Source of the DNA: Candidatus Saccharimonadota bacterium
Lineage (GTDB): Bacteria > Patescibacteriota > Saccharimonadia > Saccharimonadales > Saccharimonadaceae
DNA: 42,429 nt
NCBI GenBank assembly: GCA_017406745.1
Contig: JAFQXY010000040.1
Span: 1 to 42,429, forward strand
Direction of reading: 5' to 3'
Of the stretch, positions 31,422-39,765 are shown in pieces (position 1 is the stretch's first letter; every line of letters starts with the position of its first letter). The notes beneath the pieces are model-generated. The model ran no database searches and was not told the origin of the DNA. It was given only the letters and a program-made list of their open reading frames with translations. Position numbers and translations under genes: made by a program.

Positions 31422-32272
31422 AAAATGAGGTAAAAAGTGTGAAGGGGATGAAGGGGGCGCGTAGTAAAGTTCCGCAAAACAGGGGTGAAATCAAAAAAAC
31501 TGGATTTAGTTGGCGGACGGTATTTTGGGTGTTGCTTCTGATGGTGTGGGTGTTTGTGGCGGTGGTGGCGCCACAATTTGTAGTACAGTTGATTATGGTG
31601 GCTATTTTGGGGGTTGAGAGAATGTCTGAACCAGTATGGAATGGAATATGCTATGTGCTATCTTATGGGCTGGCTTTGGCGTTGATTTTGTGGGTGCCGT
31701 CACGGCTGACAGTGCAGTGGAATATCAAGAAAAAGAGTAAAAATAGTAAGCTAGTAAAAAAGAGTAGTGGCAAGAAAGAACTGAGTGTTACCAAGGAGGA
31801 ATTGGGTTTTAGGGAATTATTGACTTGGACGGATATTGGGTTGGCACCGGTGGCGTACGTGGTGGCGACGCTACTTGCGATGGGGTTAACTATGCTGTTT
31901 GGGGTTTTTCCGTGGTTTAATGCGATGGAGGCGCAAAATACTGGTTTTACGGTTTTGATGGGCGGGGGAGAGCGTGTGATTGCGTTTATTGTGTTGGTGG
32001 TGCTGGCGCCTTTTGTGGAGGAAGTGATTTTTAGGGGGTGGTTGTATGGCAAAATGCGCTCTCGGCTAAGTGCGCCATTGTCTATTATACTAGTGTCTTT
32101 ATTGTTTGGGCTACTACATTTTCAGTGGAATGTGGGAGTAAATGTGTTTGCGCTATCGGTGGTTTTGTGTGTATTGCGTGAGATTACTGGTACGATTTGG
32201 GCGGGGATTTTAACGCATATGTTAAAAAATGGGATTGCGTTTTATTTGCTGTACGTGGTAGTGTTGTGGTAG
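31418..32272 (+). CDS. CPBP family intramembrane metalloprotease
   Basis: 284 aa with about seven membrane segments. The CPBP/Abi motifs are VEEVIFRGWLYG (EExxxR), LLFGLLHFQWN and GTIWAGILTHMLKN. CPBP proteases relate to type II CAAX prenyl endopeptidases and often process membrane or secreted peptides. It is coupled to rseP by a 4-nt overlap, so two membrane proteases form one operon. The N-terminal ~30 residues are basic and cytoplasmic. Confidence 0.93.
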   Translation: MKNEVKSVKGMKGARSKVPQNRGEIKKTGFSWRTVFWVLLLMVWVFVAVVAPQFVVQLIMVAILGVERMSEPVWNGICYVLSYGLALALILWVPSRLTVQWNIKKKSKNSKLVKKSSGKKELSVTKEELGFRELLTWTDIGLAPVAYVVATLLAMGLTMLFGVFPWFNAMEAQNTGFTVLMGGGERVIAFIVLVVLAPFVEEVIFRGWLYGKMRSRLSAPLSIILVSLLFGLLHFQWNVGVNVFALSVVLCVLREITGTIWAGILTHMLKNGIAFYLLYVVVLW

Positions 32273-32376
32273 CGGTTAGCTGGATGATGTATGGTGGTGG
32301 GGCAATAGCGGATGGAATAGTGATTTGTGGTGCTATGTTGTGATGATGTGGTGTTTGTAGATGATTTATAGTGCGA

Positions 32377-32408
32377 AAAAGCCCACTCTCGTGCGAGGGT
32401 GGGCTTTT
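32377..32408. terminator. Bidirectional terminator between the CPBP and GH13 genes
   Basis: AAAAGCCCAC (32377-32386) pairs with GTGGGCTTTT (32399-32408), A-rich on one side and T-rich on the other. It serves both convergent genes. The rest of 32273-32445 shows no gene. Confidence 0.92.
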
Positions 32409-32445
32409 GGTTATGAGCTTGTTTGCTGCGGGGCTGGATACCCGC

Positions 32446-33744
32446 TTAGGGCATCCAGCCCTTTTTCCAAGCCTTAATGAGGCATTTTACGACATTGAGG
32501 CTGGAGTTGGGGTCGGCGGACTGGCGCTCCCACTCGCTGAGGTCCAGCATTACGCGAGCGTTAGCCCGAGCGGTGGCATGGAGGTTGTCTGGCAGTTTGC
32601 CGGCTTCCACTTGCATAGCAAACTGCGTATCCAGTTTGGCCATAATATCGGTGGGAAGGTTGGGGTTGCAGAGCCCCAATTCTTGCCCAGCATAGATGAT
32701 TACAGCCTCTGCATTAGGCGATAAAACCGTCTCCAAAATTTCGCTGGTACTTTTTCCACTCCGGCTGGTAAAGCGTGGAGTGTCATGGCTCTCTACAGCT
32801 ATGGCGGAGCCAGTAGTGCGGACAGTTTTACTTAGAGCGCTTTTGAATACGCCCCAGCTTTCGTCCACCATGTTTGGCAACAGTGCATTTATTGTGAAAT
32901 TCACTGGGGTGTTTTCACGATATTTTTGGGCAATGTTGCCGAAGGTGGGGTCGAAAATCTCTGCGATGAGGAATGGACGGGGGCGGTCAGCGGTGGAAGG
33001 GAAGACGGCGTTGATGACTTCGAAGGCGCGCTCGTTGCTAAAGAGCAAGTCTTCGAACTTCATGCTGGAGGCACGCAAGTCTTTATTGAGGGCCTGCACA
33101 GCGTCCAGGCGGAAGCCGGCTACGCCCTTGTTCATCCAGAACTCCGTAATGAAACGGAATCTACGGACTAGGGCGGTGCTGAGATTGTCGCCCGGAAACC
33201 AATTAAGGTCTGCTTGGGCTGGGCTGAAGGAGTGCAGATAGTGAGGCCCCCGCTTAAAGAACGAATATTGTTCTCTGAGGTAGGTCAGTTTGTCTGCTGG
33301 AACTTCTGCCCACGCAGGCTTGTCGTTGAAGTGGTTACGCCAATTAGGACGCTCGTCGTGGCTCCAGCAGTAGCAGTACGGATCCTCCAAAAACCACAAG
33401 TGATTGATAGACGTGTGGTTCATGGGCAGATCCATCAAGATTTTGATGTCGTGCTCGTGGCAGATTTGGGCGAAAAGCTCAAAGTCTGCCATCGTGCCGT
33501 ATCTGCCGTCGATAGCTTTGTAGTCGTCAACGCCATAGCCGAAGTCATTGAGCCCGGTGGGCGCATTGGCGCCGAGGAGCTTGATATCCTCTGGGTAGGC
33601 GTCAGTGCCGCCGGTGCTGGGGTAGATGGGCGGAAGCCACAAGTAGTCTACACCCACACTTTTTAGAATTGGAATGAGCGTAGCGGCGTTGTAGAGTCCA
33701 CCGATTGTCTGTAAGGGTAGCTCATAGATTAGGGTTTTTGCCAT
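32446..33744 (-). CDS. GH13 family alpha-glycosidase, GC-rich
   Basis: 432 aa, no signal peptide, so cytosolic. GH13 motifs are DYLWLPPIYPS, DLPMNHTS (region I), GFRLDAVQA (nucleophile Asp), FLIAEIFD (acid/base Glu) and ESHDTPR (region IV, with Ser for the usual Asn). It probably hydrolyses or transfers alpha-glucosides or trehalose-type sugars; the substrate is not determined. ATG 33744 follows GAGGAGGTG. The promoter is near consensus and the codons are GC-rich, like the genes at 12667 and 13488, so it is highly expressed or horizontally acquired. It is transcribed alone. Confidence 0.92.
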   Translation of the reverse strand: MAKTLIYELPLQTIGGLYNAATLIPILKSVGVDYLWLPPIYPSTGGTDAYPEDIKLLGANAPTGLNDFGYGVDDYKAIDGRYGTMADFELFAQICHEHDIKILMDLPMNHTSINHLWFLEDPYCYCWSHDERPNWRNHFNDKPAWAEVPADKLTYLREQYSFFKRGPHYLHSFSPAQADLNWFPGDNLSTALVRRFRFITEFWMNKGVAGFRLDAVQALNKDLRASSMKFEDLLFSNERAFEVINAVFPSTADRPRPFLIAEIFDPTFGNIAQKYRENTPVNFTINALLPNMVDESWGVFKSALSKTVRTTGSAIAVESHDTPRFTSRSGKSTSEILETVLSPNAEAVIIYAGQELGLCNPNLPTDIMAKLDTQFAMQVEAGKLPDNLHATARANARVMLDLSEWERQSADPNSSLNVVKCLIKAWKKGWMP

Positions 33745-33799
33745 GTTAACACCTCCTCTGTTGTATGGCAAAAAGGTTTAAAGGTACAAGGTATTTTTT

Positions 33800-33828
33800 A
33801 ATTATAGCATACTTTGGTTAAAAAGTCA
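33800..33828 (-). promoter_or_regulatory. Near-consensus promoter of the GH13 gene
   Basis: On the minus strand TTGACT (33828-33823), 17-bp spacer ending TGC, TATAAT (33805-33800). It has the same architecture as the promoters at 12444 and 13292. Confidence 0.85.
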
Positions 33829-33881
33829 ATGATAACAGGGGTGGTTGAGATGGTAAGTTACGCTAATTGTGGTTGCTAAGA

Positions 33882-33911
33882 AAATCACCCCTAAATCTAT
33901 AGGGGTGATTT
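33882..33911. terminator. Terminator of surface cassette A
   Basis: AAATCACCCCTA (33882-33893) pairs with TAGGGGTGATTT (33900-33911) around a 6-nt loop. It follows the last gene of cassette A on the minus strand. Confidence 0.88.
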
Positions 33912-33925
33912 GTGCTGTGATATAT

Positions 33926-34906
33926 TTACTCTGCGTTTTTGCGGGATTTTTTACCACGAGTTTTGGCACGGAATACTAGCCAGACGACGATAGCTACAAT
34001 AATAAAGATGATGATAAAGAGGAGCCAGATGGGGCATTTAATTACCATTTTGCTTACTTGCTGGGTAACACCTTCAAATTCTACGGTGTAGACTACATTA
34101 AAGATGCCGATAGCTGGGGTATTATCCCATGTGGTTTCGTTGTATAATGTACGATCTGGGAGGATAGTGTGAGTATCTGGATCTTCTGCGTTAGTATAGA
34201 CTTCTTCATCTGAGAATAGAGGGAATACCTGGAGGGTGTATTTGGAGGTGCCATGGGTAGTGCCGGTATTTTTAATGGAAGATGAGCCAGTGATGTTACC
34301 AGAGAGTAAGAAACTTGGGACATTAGCATCTATGATTTCGCCTTGGCGGACGGAGTTACCGGTAATATCTACGAATAACAGATGAGCGATAGACATTTCT
34401 TCGTTAATCATAGTGTTGGCCCCTTCACTATTTTTGTTTTCACTATTGTCGTCTGTGATGTCTTCTGAAGGCTGTTCGGCTTTTACGGTGAAAGAAGCAT
34501 ATTGTCCGCCAGCAGGAGCATCGTTAGGCACATCAATCGTAAAGACTATTTTGTCTGAGTTATTTGGGGTAAGGGTTCCTTGCGTGGGGGATTTGATGGT
34601 AATCCAGTCTAGTATTTCGCCAGTATTACCATACTCTTCGTGAATAGTGCTGTAATTTTCGTCCACATAGAAAGGTTCTAAAGTTATGTTGTATTCTATG
34701 TCGGTTTTACTGGTGCCTGGGTCTGTGATGGTGAAAGCACCGGTATAAGATTCACCTGGATTTAAAACAATTTTTTGATTCATCGGCGACACTGCAAAGC
34801 TAACCCTTTCGGCCCATGCGTGTGGTGATATGATAGTGGTTGCTGTTAATGCTATGGCAACCACACTAATGACCACCCGTTTTAATGATTTTTGAAATAT
34901 TTTCAT
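33926..34906 (-). CDS. DUF916/WxL-interacting-like anchored protein, cassette A
   Basis: 326 aa. A signal peptide (1-33) precedes two beta domains; the first begins SFAVSPMNQKIVLNPGESY and contains GTLTPNNSDKIVFTIDVPND-type sequence. A C-terminal membrane helix (about 290-312) is followed by a basic RAKTRGKKSRKNAE tail. The layout resembles the DUF916 proteins that bind WxL-domain proteins at Gram-positive surfaces; the homology is suggested by pattern only. Shine-Dalgarno AAGGAGG precedes the ATG. It is the third gene of the minus-strand cassette. Its C-terminal ~90 residues are nearly the same as in the copies at 38026 and 41204. Confidence 0.75.
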   Translation of the reverse strand: MKIFQKSLKRVVISVVAIALTATTIISPHAWAERVSFAVSPMNQKIVLNPGESYTGAFTITDPGTSKTDIEYNITLEPFYVDENYSTIHEEYGNTGEILDWITIKSPTQGTLTPNNSDKIVFTIDVPNDAPAGGQYASFTVKAEQPSEDITDDNSENKNSEGANTMINEEMSIAHLLFVDITGNSVRQGEIIDANVPSFLLSGNITGSSSIKNTGTTHGTSKYTLQVFPLFSDEEVYTNAEDPDTHTILPDRTLYNETTWDNTPAIGIFNVVYTVEFEGVTQQVSKMVIKCPIWLLFIIIFIIVAIVVWLVFRAKTRGKKSRKNAE

Positions 34907-34943
34907 TTGCCTCCTTATGGCTTAAAATTAATGAACTAACTAA

Positions 34944-35525
34944 TTACTCGCTAATTGTACAGTTGAAGCCAGCTTTTTGGTAAGATTGTTTTGCGGAATC
35001 CAATGTATAGGATTTTGTGGAATTAGAATTATCTAGCATGAAATATTTGTAGGTGCTATTATTTATATCATTGCCTGTTGCATACAGATTCATCTGAAAT
35101 ATATTGCCGTCTAAGCTGGTATATGTTACCCCCAAGGAGTCGGCATTTAGGCCGTCGCTTGCGAATTTTTCTTCTAGAGCTTTGCTTGATAAGACGCGAC
35201 CACTTGTGGCGTCGCTTTCAGTACCATATTGCGTTTTATATAATAATGACATGATGCTTGGTGTATCGTTACTATCAAAAATTATATTAATTTTGATATT
35301 GCCTTTTGTATCGGGCTGTTCAAAAATGGGGTAGGTAGTATTATTGGCTTCACAGCTCAATGAACTACTGGTGTCTTCCGCCCAATTACCAGTAACGGTA
35401 GTTTCACCGTGCATAAAAAACCAAATTAAAAAAACCACTGCAGTTAAGATGAGGGTTATACCGATAGTTGCTATCCAATTGGTTGAGCTTTTCTTTTTTG
35501 TCTTTTTGGGGGTGTGATCTTCCAT
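34944..35525 (-). CDS. N-anchored extracytoplasmic protein, cassette A
   Basis: 193 aa, family not recognised. A basic N-terminus (KKTKKKS) and one membrane helix (about 18-36) precede an extracytoplasmic domain with two Cys (in LSCEANN and near the end in NCTISE), which could form a disulfide. GETTVTG directly after the helix is shared with the copy at 37404. ATG with AAGGAG upstream. It lies between the small secreted protein and the DUF916-like protein. Confidence 0.78.
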   Translation of the reverse strand: MEDHTPKKTKKKSSTNWIATIGITLILTAVVFLIWFFMHGETTVTGNWAEDTSSSLSCEANNTTYPIFEQPDTKGNIKINIIFDSNDTPSIMSLLYKTQYGTESDATSGRVLSSKALEEKFASDGLNADSLGVTYTSLDGNIFQMNLYATGNDINNSTYKYFMLDNSNSTKSYTLDSAKQSYQKAGFNCTISE

Positions 35526-35582
35526 GGTACTCCTTAATTATGAAACTTTGCCCAACGGTTTCGGTGATTAATAATAATTGTT

Positions 35583-35613
35583 GTAAAAATCCCCCATAGC
35601 GGGGGATTTTTAC
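35583..35613 (-). terminator. Internal terminator of cassette A
   Basis: A perfect 13-bp stem GTAAAAATCCCCC/GGGGGATTTTTAC with loop ATAGC, directly after the first gene. Partial read-through would make the small secreted protein more abundant than the two membrane proteins. Cassette B has the same arrangement. Confidence 0.92.
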
Positions 35614-35626
35614 ATTGCCGCTATGA

Positions 35627-36169
35627 TTAGCTGTTGTTCACAGCCAATTCATATTTAGCAGAGCCAGTGTAAGTACCAGCAGCTTGATCTGTACCGATGC
35701 CTACTTCGTAGTCGATAGTGTAGTAATCAGTCATCGTGGAAGTACCAGTGATAGCTGTGGTTGGGAAAGCAGTCTTAGTGCCAGCAGTACCTAATTTGTA
35801 ATAAGCAGTCCAGGTACCAGAACCAGCAGCGGCTACGGTGCTAGTGCTATAGTTGATAGAATCAGCGCCACTATTTGCGGTCAAACCGGTGAAGGTTGGG
35901 GTGATTTTGTAACCAGCGGTGTTGTTGCAGTTAATGTCTAGCACTGTGTGTTGAGTCGACCACGTTACAAGTGTGCCTGGGTTTTTGTTCTCTGCAGTGT
36001 AGGCTTGACCAGCAGTGTTGCCACTGTTGTCGCTACCAAGCTCACAGCTGGAAGCAACTTGCACACTGAGGGTATCAGTAATTTCTGTTACAGCAAATAC
36101 ACCAGCTAATGGCATGGCTGCAAAAGCGAAAGCTGCTACACCGGCACCTGCGATTAATGATTTTTTCAT
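35627..36169 (-). CDS. Small secreted two-Cys surface protein, cassette A
   Basis: 180 aa from ATG 36169 (AGAGGAG upstream). A signal peptide (1-29, ending PLAGVFA) precedes a beta-rich domain with Cys in SSCELG and DINCNNTAGYKITPTFTGL. The Thr/Gly/Ala-rich composition is pilin-like or WxL-like, but the WxL motif itself is absent. Its first 70 nt of leader and the start of the signal peptide are almost identical to the copy at 36761. The likely role is an abundant surface subunit held by the DUF916-like protein (inference). Confidence 0.8.
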   Translation of the reverse strand: MKKSLIAGAGVAAFAFAAMPLAGVFAVTEITDTLSVQVASSCELGSDNSGNTAGQAYTAENKNPGTLVTWSTQHTVLDINCNNTAGYKITPTFTGLTANSGADSINYSTSTVAAAGSGTWTAYYKLGTAGTKTAFPTTAITGTSTMTDYYTIDYEVGIGTDQAAGTYTGSAKYELAVNNS

Positions 36170-36270
36170 AGTATTTATTCTCCTCTGCATTTAGCAGATT
36201 AATTTATATTTGTGTTAGAATATTGTGGCAGAAGCGGTTTGAAAATACTTAAAGCAATTCATATATGTAA

Positions 36271-36321
36271 CATAGTGATGCTTTTATTAAGAATGACCGG
36301 ATTTTGCTATATGGACGATAG
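36271..36321 (+). pseudogene. Remnant of mntA 3' end
   Basis: The last 16 codons of a nucleotidyltransferase gene (KNDRILLYGR then TAG) match the end of the intact copy at 40768 (GDRILLYGA). An in-frame TAA lies directly upstream, so only the tail survives. Confidence 0.65.
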
Positions 36322-36520
36322 AGATGTATTCATATTAGAAGTAATCATTGACTTTTGCGATAGAATTAGCGATTCTATAAATAAAAATGGTAACAGTTTT
36401 GACGACTATAATTCTAATCTTGATTTTCAAGATGCTTGTATGTTGCGCGCTTTACAGATAGGTGAAAATGTCAATAATTTAAGCAAAACAAATAAGGGTA
36501 AATTAGTTTTATCACACTAA
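36311..36520 (+). pseudogene. Truncated HepT toxin gene
   Basis: MDDRDVFILEVIIDFCDRI starts a 69-codon HepT-like frame with DACMLRALQIGENVNNLS, the family's helix 3-4 signature. It overlaps the mntA remnant as in intact pairs. The C-terminal half with the RX4-6HXY motif is missing; the frame ends at 36520 just before a terminator. HepT is normally a HEPN toxin that MntA neutralises by adenylylation. Confidence 0.7.
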
Positions 36521-36530
36521 TCGCACTATC

Positions 36531-36567
36531 AAAATATTACCAAAAATCAAATTTGGTAATATTTTTT
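36531..36567. terminator. Strong terminator
   Basis: AAAATATTACCAAA (36531-36544) and TTTGGTAATATTTT (36552-36565), a 14-bp perfect stem with a T-run. It ends the HepT remnant and isolates the next promoter. Confidence 0.88.
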
Positions 36568-36658
36568 ATAGGAGTAAACTATACGCTAAATAGTTTATAG
36601 AGCTTAAAATGGTGTGGAAAAGTTGGATGGGAAAATTAAAAAAAGTTTAAAAAAGTTG

Positions 36659-36687
36659 TTGACATAGTGCTTGCGCTTGGCTATAAT
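36659..36687 (+). promoter_or_regulatory. Strong promoter of cassette B
   Basis: TTGACA (36659-36664), 17-bp spacer, TATAAT (36682-36687). The leader of about 65 nt contains a CTGC-TAAAT-GCAG hairpin directly before the ribosome site AGAGGAG. The same hairpin precedes the cassette A gene, but the promoter upstream is not conserved there. Confidence 0.85.
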
Positions 36688-36760
36688 AGAAAATGTTAAA
36701 GGTTCATACATTTAACACAAATATAAATTAATCTGCTAAATGCAGAGGAGAATAAATACT

Positions 36761-37312
36761 ATGAAAAAATCATTAATTGCAGCAGCTGGTGTATCAGCTT
36801 TCGCAGCAGTAGCTATGCCAATGGCTGGTGTATTCGCTGACGATGTCATGACCGTAAAAGACAAGCTAGTGCTTACCGTTTCAACATCTTGTACATATGA
36901 TGGTATTACCCCAGCTGCTGCTACAAGTGAGACCGGCAACGAATATACCGCGACTGCAGCTGCAGGTGGTGCTCTTGTATCTTTCGGTGCTACTTCAAGC
37001 GCAACCAGCTTGACTGTAAAATGTAACGATGCTGATGGTTACACCATCACCCCAACCTTCACTGGTTTGACTGGTCCTACAACTATCGCTTATGATGGTT
37101 CTACTGAACCAGTTTCTGGTACAGCTTCATGGGCTGCATATTACAGCAAGAATAGTGGTGCTGCAACTCGCTTTGCCGCATCTGGTACAGCAATTGATGG
37201 TACTTCAACTATGACTGATACCTACACCTTCTCTTACAAGGTAGCTACCCATGCTGACCAAGCTGCTGGTACTTACAATGGTACTGCAAGCTATGTGCTC
37301 GCTGCTAAATAA
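36761..37312 (+). CDS. Small secreted two-Cys surface protein, cassette B
   Basis: 183 aa from ATG 36761. The signal peptide (1-29, MAGVFA) precedes a beta-rich domain with two Cys (STSCTYDG and VKCNDADGYTITPTFTGL) and STMTDTYTFSYKVATHADQA, the same block found in the cassette A paralog (YYTIDYEVGIGTDQAAGTY). C-ending codons (TTC, GAC, ACC) and the near-consensus promoter indicate very high expression. It is followed by a strong terminator and the two membrane partners. Confidence 0.85.
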   Translation: MKKSLIAAAGVSAFAAVAMPMAGVFADDVMTVKDKLVLTVSTSCTYDGITPAAATSETGNEYTATAAAGGALVSFGATSSATSLTVKCNDADGYTITPTFTGLTGPTTIAYDGSTEPVSGTASWAAYYSKNSGAATRFAASGTAIDGTSTMTDTYTFSYKVATHADQAAGTYNGTASYVLAAK

Positions 37313-37330
37313 TTGGCTTGTAGCTTAATA

Positions 37331-37364
37331 TAAGAAAATCCCGGGTGGTCCGGGATTTTCTTAT
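37331..37364 (+). terminator. Internal terminator of cassette B
   Basis: A perfect 14-bp stem TAAGAAAATCCCGG/CCGGGATTTTCTTA with a 5-nt loop, between the first and second genes as in cassette A. Confidence 0.92.
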
Positions 37365-37403
37365 CAAGATTATCATAATTAAATAGAGTGTAAAGGAGGT
37401 AAT

Positions 37404-37967
37404 TTGGATAAGGATAAAAAACATAGTATTAATACTTGGCTTATTATAGCAAGTATTGCTTTTATATGTGTGGCTGTAGTCTGCTTAATATTATTTCTTA
37501 CTCAAGGACAAACTACAGTAACAGGTGGATATAGTGGCTTAGAGGCTCAAGAACATTTAGTTTGTGAGTCAAAAACTACTACTTACCCTCTATTTAGTTA
37601 TGATAATTCAAATGGTAAATCAATGAAGATTACTGCAACATTCAACGATGGAGAAATGAGTTCCATTGCATTAACCTATAAGCTAAATTATGATACTGCA
37701 GAGGAAATTAAGAAAAGTGAATCCTCTAATCATGGAGCTCTTAATACTCTATCTCAAGATGAAGGTTTGGGCCCAGACGCTTACGAAGCTACCTATAGCA
37801 AATTAAAGGATGGTTTACAGCTATCACTCTATGCTACTGGTAGTGAAATAGATAGTAGAGCTCTAAAATACTTTATGCTAGATAGTTTAACCAGTACATC
37901 ATACAGTCAAGAAAAAGTTGCACAAGCCTATGCAAGTCAGGGTTTAAAATGTGAGATTAGTAATTAA
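37404..37967 (+). CDS. N-anchored extracytoplasmic protein, cassette B
   Basis: 187 aa. A charged N-terminus (DKDKKHS), one membrane helix (about 12-33) and an extracytoplasmic domain with two Cys (LVCESK, LKCEISN). GQTTVTGG follows the helix, as in cassette A. The start is TTG 37404, with AAAGGAGGT ending 3 nt upstream; spacing is tight and no better start exists. The last ~50 codons are almost identical at DNA level to the partial gene at 42279-42429. Confidence 0.75.
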   Translation: MDKDKKHSINTWLIIASIAFICVAVVCLILFLTQGQTTVTGGYSGLEAQEHLVCESKTTTYPLFSYDNSNGKSMKITATFNDGEMSSIALTYKLNYDTAEEIKKSESSNHGALNTLSQDEGLGPDAYEATYSKLKDGLQLSLYATGSEIDSRALKYFMLDSLTSTSYSQEKVAQAYASQGLKCEISN

Positions 37968-38025
37968 GAGATGAAAATTAGTTAGTAAGAAAAATAGTAA
38001 GCCAATAAAATAATAAAGGAGATAA

Positions 38026-39018
38026 ATGAAAAATATTAAAAGCATAAGAAAAAAGTGGGCAATACTTAGCATTACAGCTATTATGGCACTAGCTACGCCA
38101 TTGGTATCGTTTTTTAATGCTATGGCCGAGACGGGTGTAGCATTTACTGTATCGCCCATGAAAGAGAAAATGGTTTTAAACCCAGGGGATGAGTATTCCT
38201 CAACAATAGAATTATATATTCCGGATAAATACGAAAATGATATTAAGTATAATGTAGAGGTGGCTCCGTTTTTCGTAAACGATAATTACGATAAGGATTT
38301 TGACAATACCTATGGCATTAATAATGAAATAGTAAAATGGATTACTATTGATGTGCCAACTGAAGGCAGATTGTCACCTGGGCAAACAGCCGTTATTCCA
38401 TATACTATTAATGTGCCGGATGATGCTCCTGGTGGTGGGCAATATGCTGCCATTATGATAGCGGCGAATGCATGGTATGATAAGGATTCTGGTGAAAACT
38501 CTGGCGATGATAAAGAAGACGAAATCAATACTGGCGTAACAGAGGTCAAGAAAATCGCCCACACCATCTATGCAGAAATCACAGGTGATGTTGTTCGCCA
38601 AGGTGAAATCACGGATGTAAATGTCCCTGGGTTTATGCTATCTGGTAACATTACTGGTACGTCATCGATAAAAAATACCGGTAATGTACACGGCGAAGCT
38701 AAATATAAATTACAAGTATTCCCACTATTCTCTGGTGAAGAAATCTATACTAACGAAGAAGATCCGCAAGATCGTACTATCCTTCCAGACCGCACCCTCT
38801 ACAACGAAACCACATGGGACCAAACTCCTGGTATAGGTATCTTTAATGTAGTTTATACTGTAGAATTTGAGGGTGTTACTCAGCAAGTAAGTAAAATGGT
38901 GATTAAATGCCCCATCTGGCTCCTCTTTATCATTATCTTCATAATTGTAGCTATTATAATCTACTTTATAGTCCGAGCCAAGAATCGTGGTAAAAAATCC
39001 CGCAAAACCGCAGAGTAA
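38026..39018 (+). CDS. DUF916/WxL-interacting-like anchored protein, cassette B
   Basis: 330 aa. Signal peptide (1-35); first domain FTVSPMKEKMVLNPGDEYSS with VPDDAPGGGQYAAIMIAA; second domain from about residue 180 (HTIYAEITGDVVRQGEITDV); membrane helix about 297-316; basic tail. The pattern 'VSP...LxPG...V(P)xDAPGGGQ' resembles the DUF916 peptidoglycan/WxL-binding region. AAAGGAGATAA precedes the ATG. The C-terminal half is nearly identical in DNA to the copy at 41204, while the N-terminal half has diverged, which suggests gene conversion or domain shuffling. Confidence 0.78.
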   Translation: MKNIKSIRKKWAILSITAIMALATPLVSFFNAMAETGVAFTVSPMKEKMVLNPGDEYSSTIELYIPDKYENDIKYNVEVAPFFVNDNYDKDFDNTYGINNEIVKWITIDVPTEGRLSPGQTAVIPYTINVPDDAPGGGQYAAIMIAANAWYDKDSGENSGDDKEDEINTGVTEVKKIAHTIYAEITGDVVRQGEITDVNVPGFMLSGNITGTSSIKNTGNVHGEAKYKLQVFPLFSGEEIYTNEEDPQDRTILPDRTLYNETTWDQTPGIGIFNVVYTVEFEGVTQQVSKMVIKCPIWLLFIIIFIIVAIIIYFIVRAKNRGKKSRKTAE

Positions 39019-39026
39019 TCAAGCAA

Positions 39027-39054
39027 AAATACCGCCCCACAATGGGCGGTATTT
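39027..39054. terminator. Dispersed palindrome 1, terminator of cassette B
   Basis: AAATACCGCCC (39027-39037) pairs with GGGCGGTATTT (39044-39054). The same palindrome recurs at 40669-40696 and 41166-41195. The next promoter's -10 box starts 2 nt after it. Confidence 0.88.
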
Positions 39055-39056
39055 GC

Positions 39057-39062
39057 TATAAT
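39057..39062 (+). promoter_or_regulatory. -10 box of the DUF5674-like gene
   Basis: TGCTATAAT, an extended -10, ending 6 nt before ATG 39069. It sets the start; the ORF extension upstream lies within the terminator. Confidence 0.75.
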
Positions 39063-39068
39063 ATATTT

Positions 39069-39404
39069 ATGAGAATATTAGATAAAAAAATCAATCGTAG
39101 CGACCTAAAAAATAGCCAATTTGTAATGGATGACGAAATGGTAAAAGGCGTGGTTGACGTAGCAAAAGAATTACTTGCTATTGATGCAGAGATGCACGCT
39201 GATTTGGAGCAATTTTTGCTAGAAAAAGGGTCTGATCAATTTGATCTTTGGGGAATAAACTTATATTTTGACGGCGATTTAGTAGAATTTGACTCAATGA
39301 TAAATATTCGTCCAGCACAAGGCAATCGTAGTAGAGGCGTAGACGATAAAGACACTCAAGAAAAAATCCTTAAAATCGTAAACCAATGGATTAAAAATGA
39401 TTAG
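39069..39404 (+). CDS. DUF5674-like protein
   Basis: 111 aa, soluble. MRILDKKINRSDLKN at the start, then LLAIDAEMHADLE, DLWGINLYFDGD and EFDSMINIRPAQGNRSRGV, a conserved acidic/Arg pattern of a family found mostly in CPR bacteria. Function unknown. It is leaderless. It overlaps the next gene by 8 nt, so the two are likely coupled. Confidence 0.75.
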   Translation: MRILDKKINRSDLKNSQFVMDDEMVKGVVDVAKELLAIDAEMHADLEQFLLEKGSDQFDLWGINLYFDGDLVEFDSMINIRPAQGNRSRGVDDKDTQEKILKIVNQWIKND

Positions 39405-39765
39405 AAGCGATCTAAAATTATCCCATCCAGAGCTTGCCAATGGTCGTTGGGCTGAGATGTCTTTGGCTGAACAACTGGGGAATATTGGTAGCGAGATTTC
39501 TCGTGCTATAAAATCTAAAGCTCGTGGCAACACGGAGCGCATGGAACACGCTGCCACTAGAGCAATAGAATTATTTGAACTTACGATAGATTGCCACTTA
39601 AAAGAACCTGCCAAGCTTAAAGAACTATGTCGTGGTAAAGAGGAATTTTGTGATTATATTTTTGGTGACAATAATTTTAATACAGATCCTGCAAAAATGT
39701 TAAAATATTACGATCAATTTGCCCTAATAGCACGCCGTATGGCTATCTCTTCCCCAAAGTCTTGA
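39397..39765 (+). CDS. Small helical conserved protein
   Basis: 122 aa, predicted helical bundle. The core reads SLAEQLGNIGSEISRAIKSK and RAIELFELTIDCHL, a pattern common in uncharacterised CPR proteins. No catalytic motif is seen. It is translated with the DUF5674-like gene; its 3' end overlaps the convergent 303-aa gene by 23 bp. Confidence 0.75.
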   Translation: MIRSDLKLSHPELANGRWAEMSLAEQLGNIGSEISRAIKSKARGNTERMEHAATRAIELFELTIDCHLKEPAKLKELCRGKEEFCDYIFGDNNFNTDPAKMLKYYDQFALIARRMAISSPKS

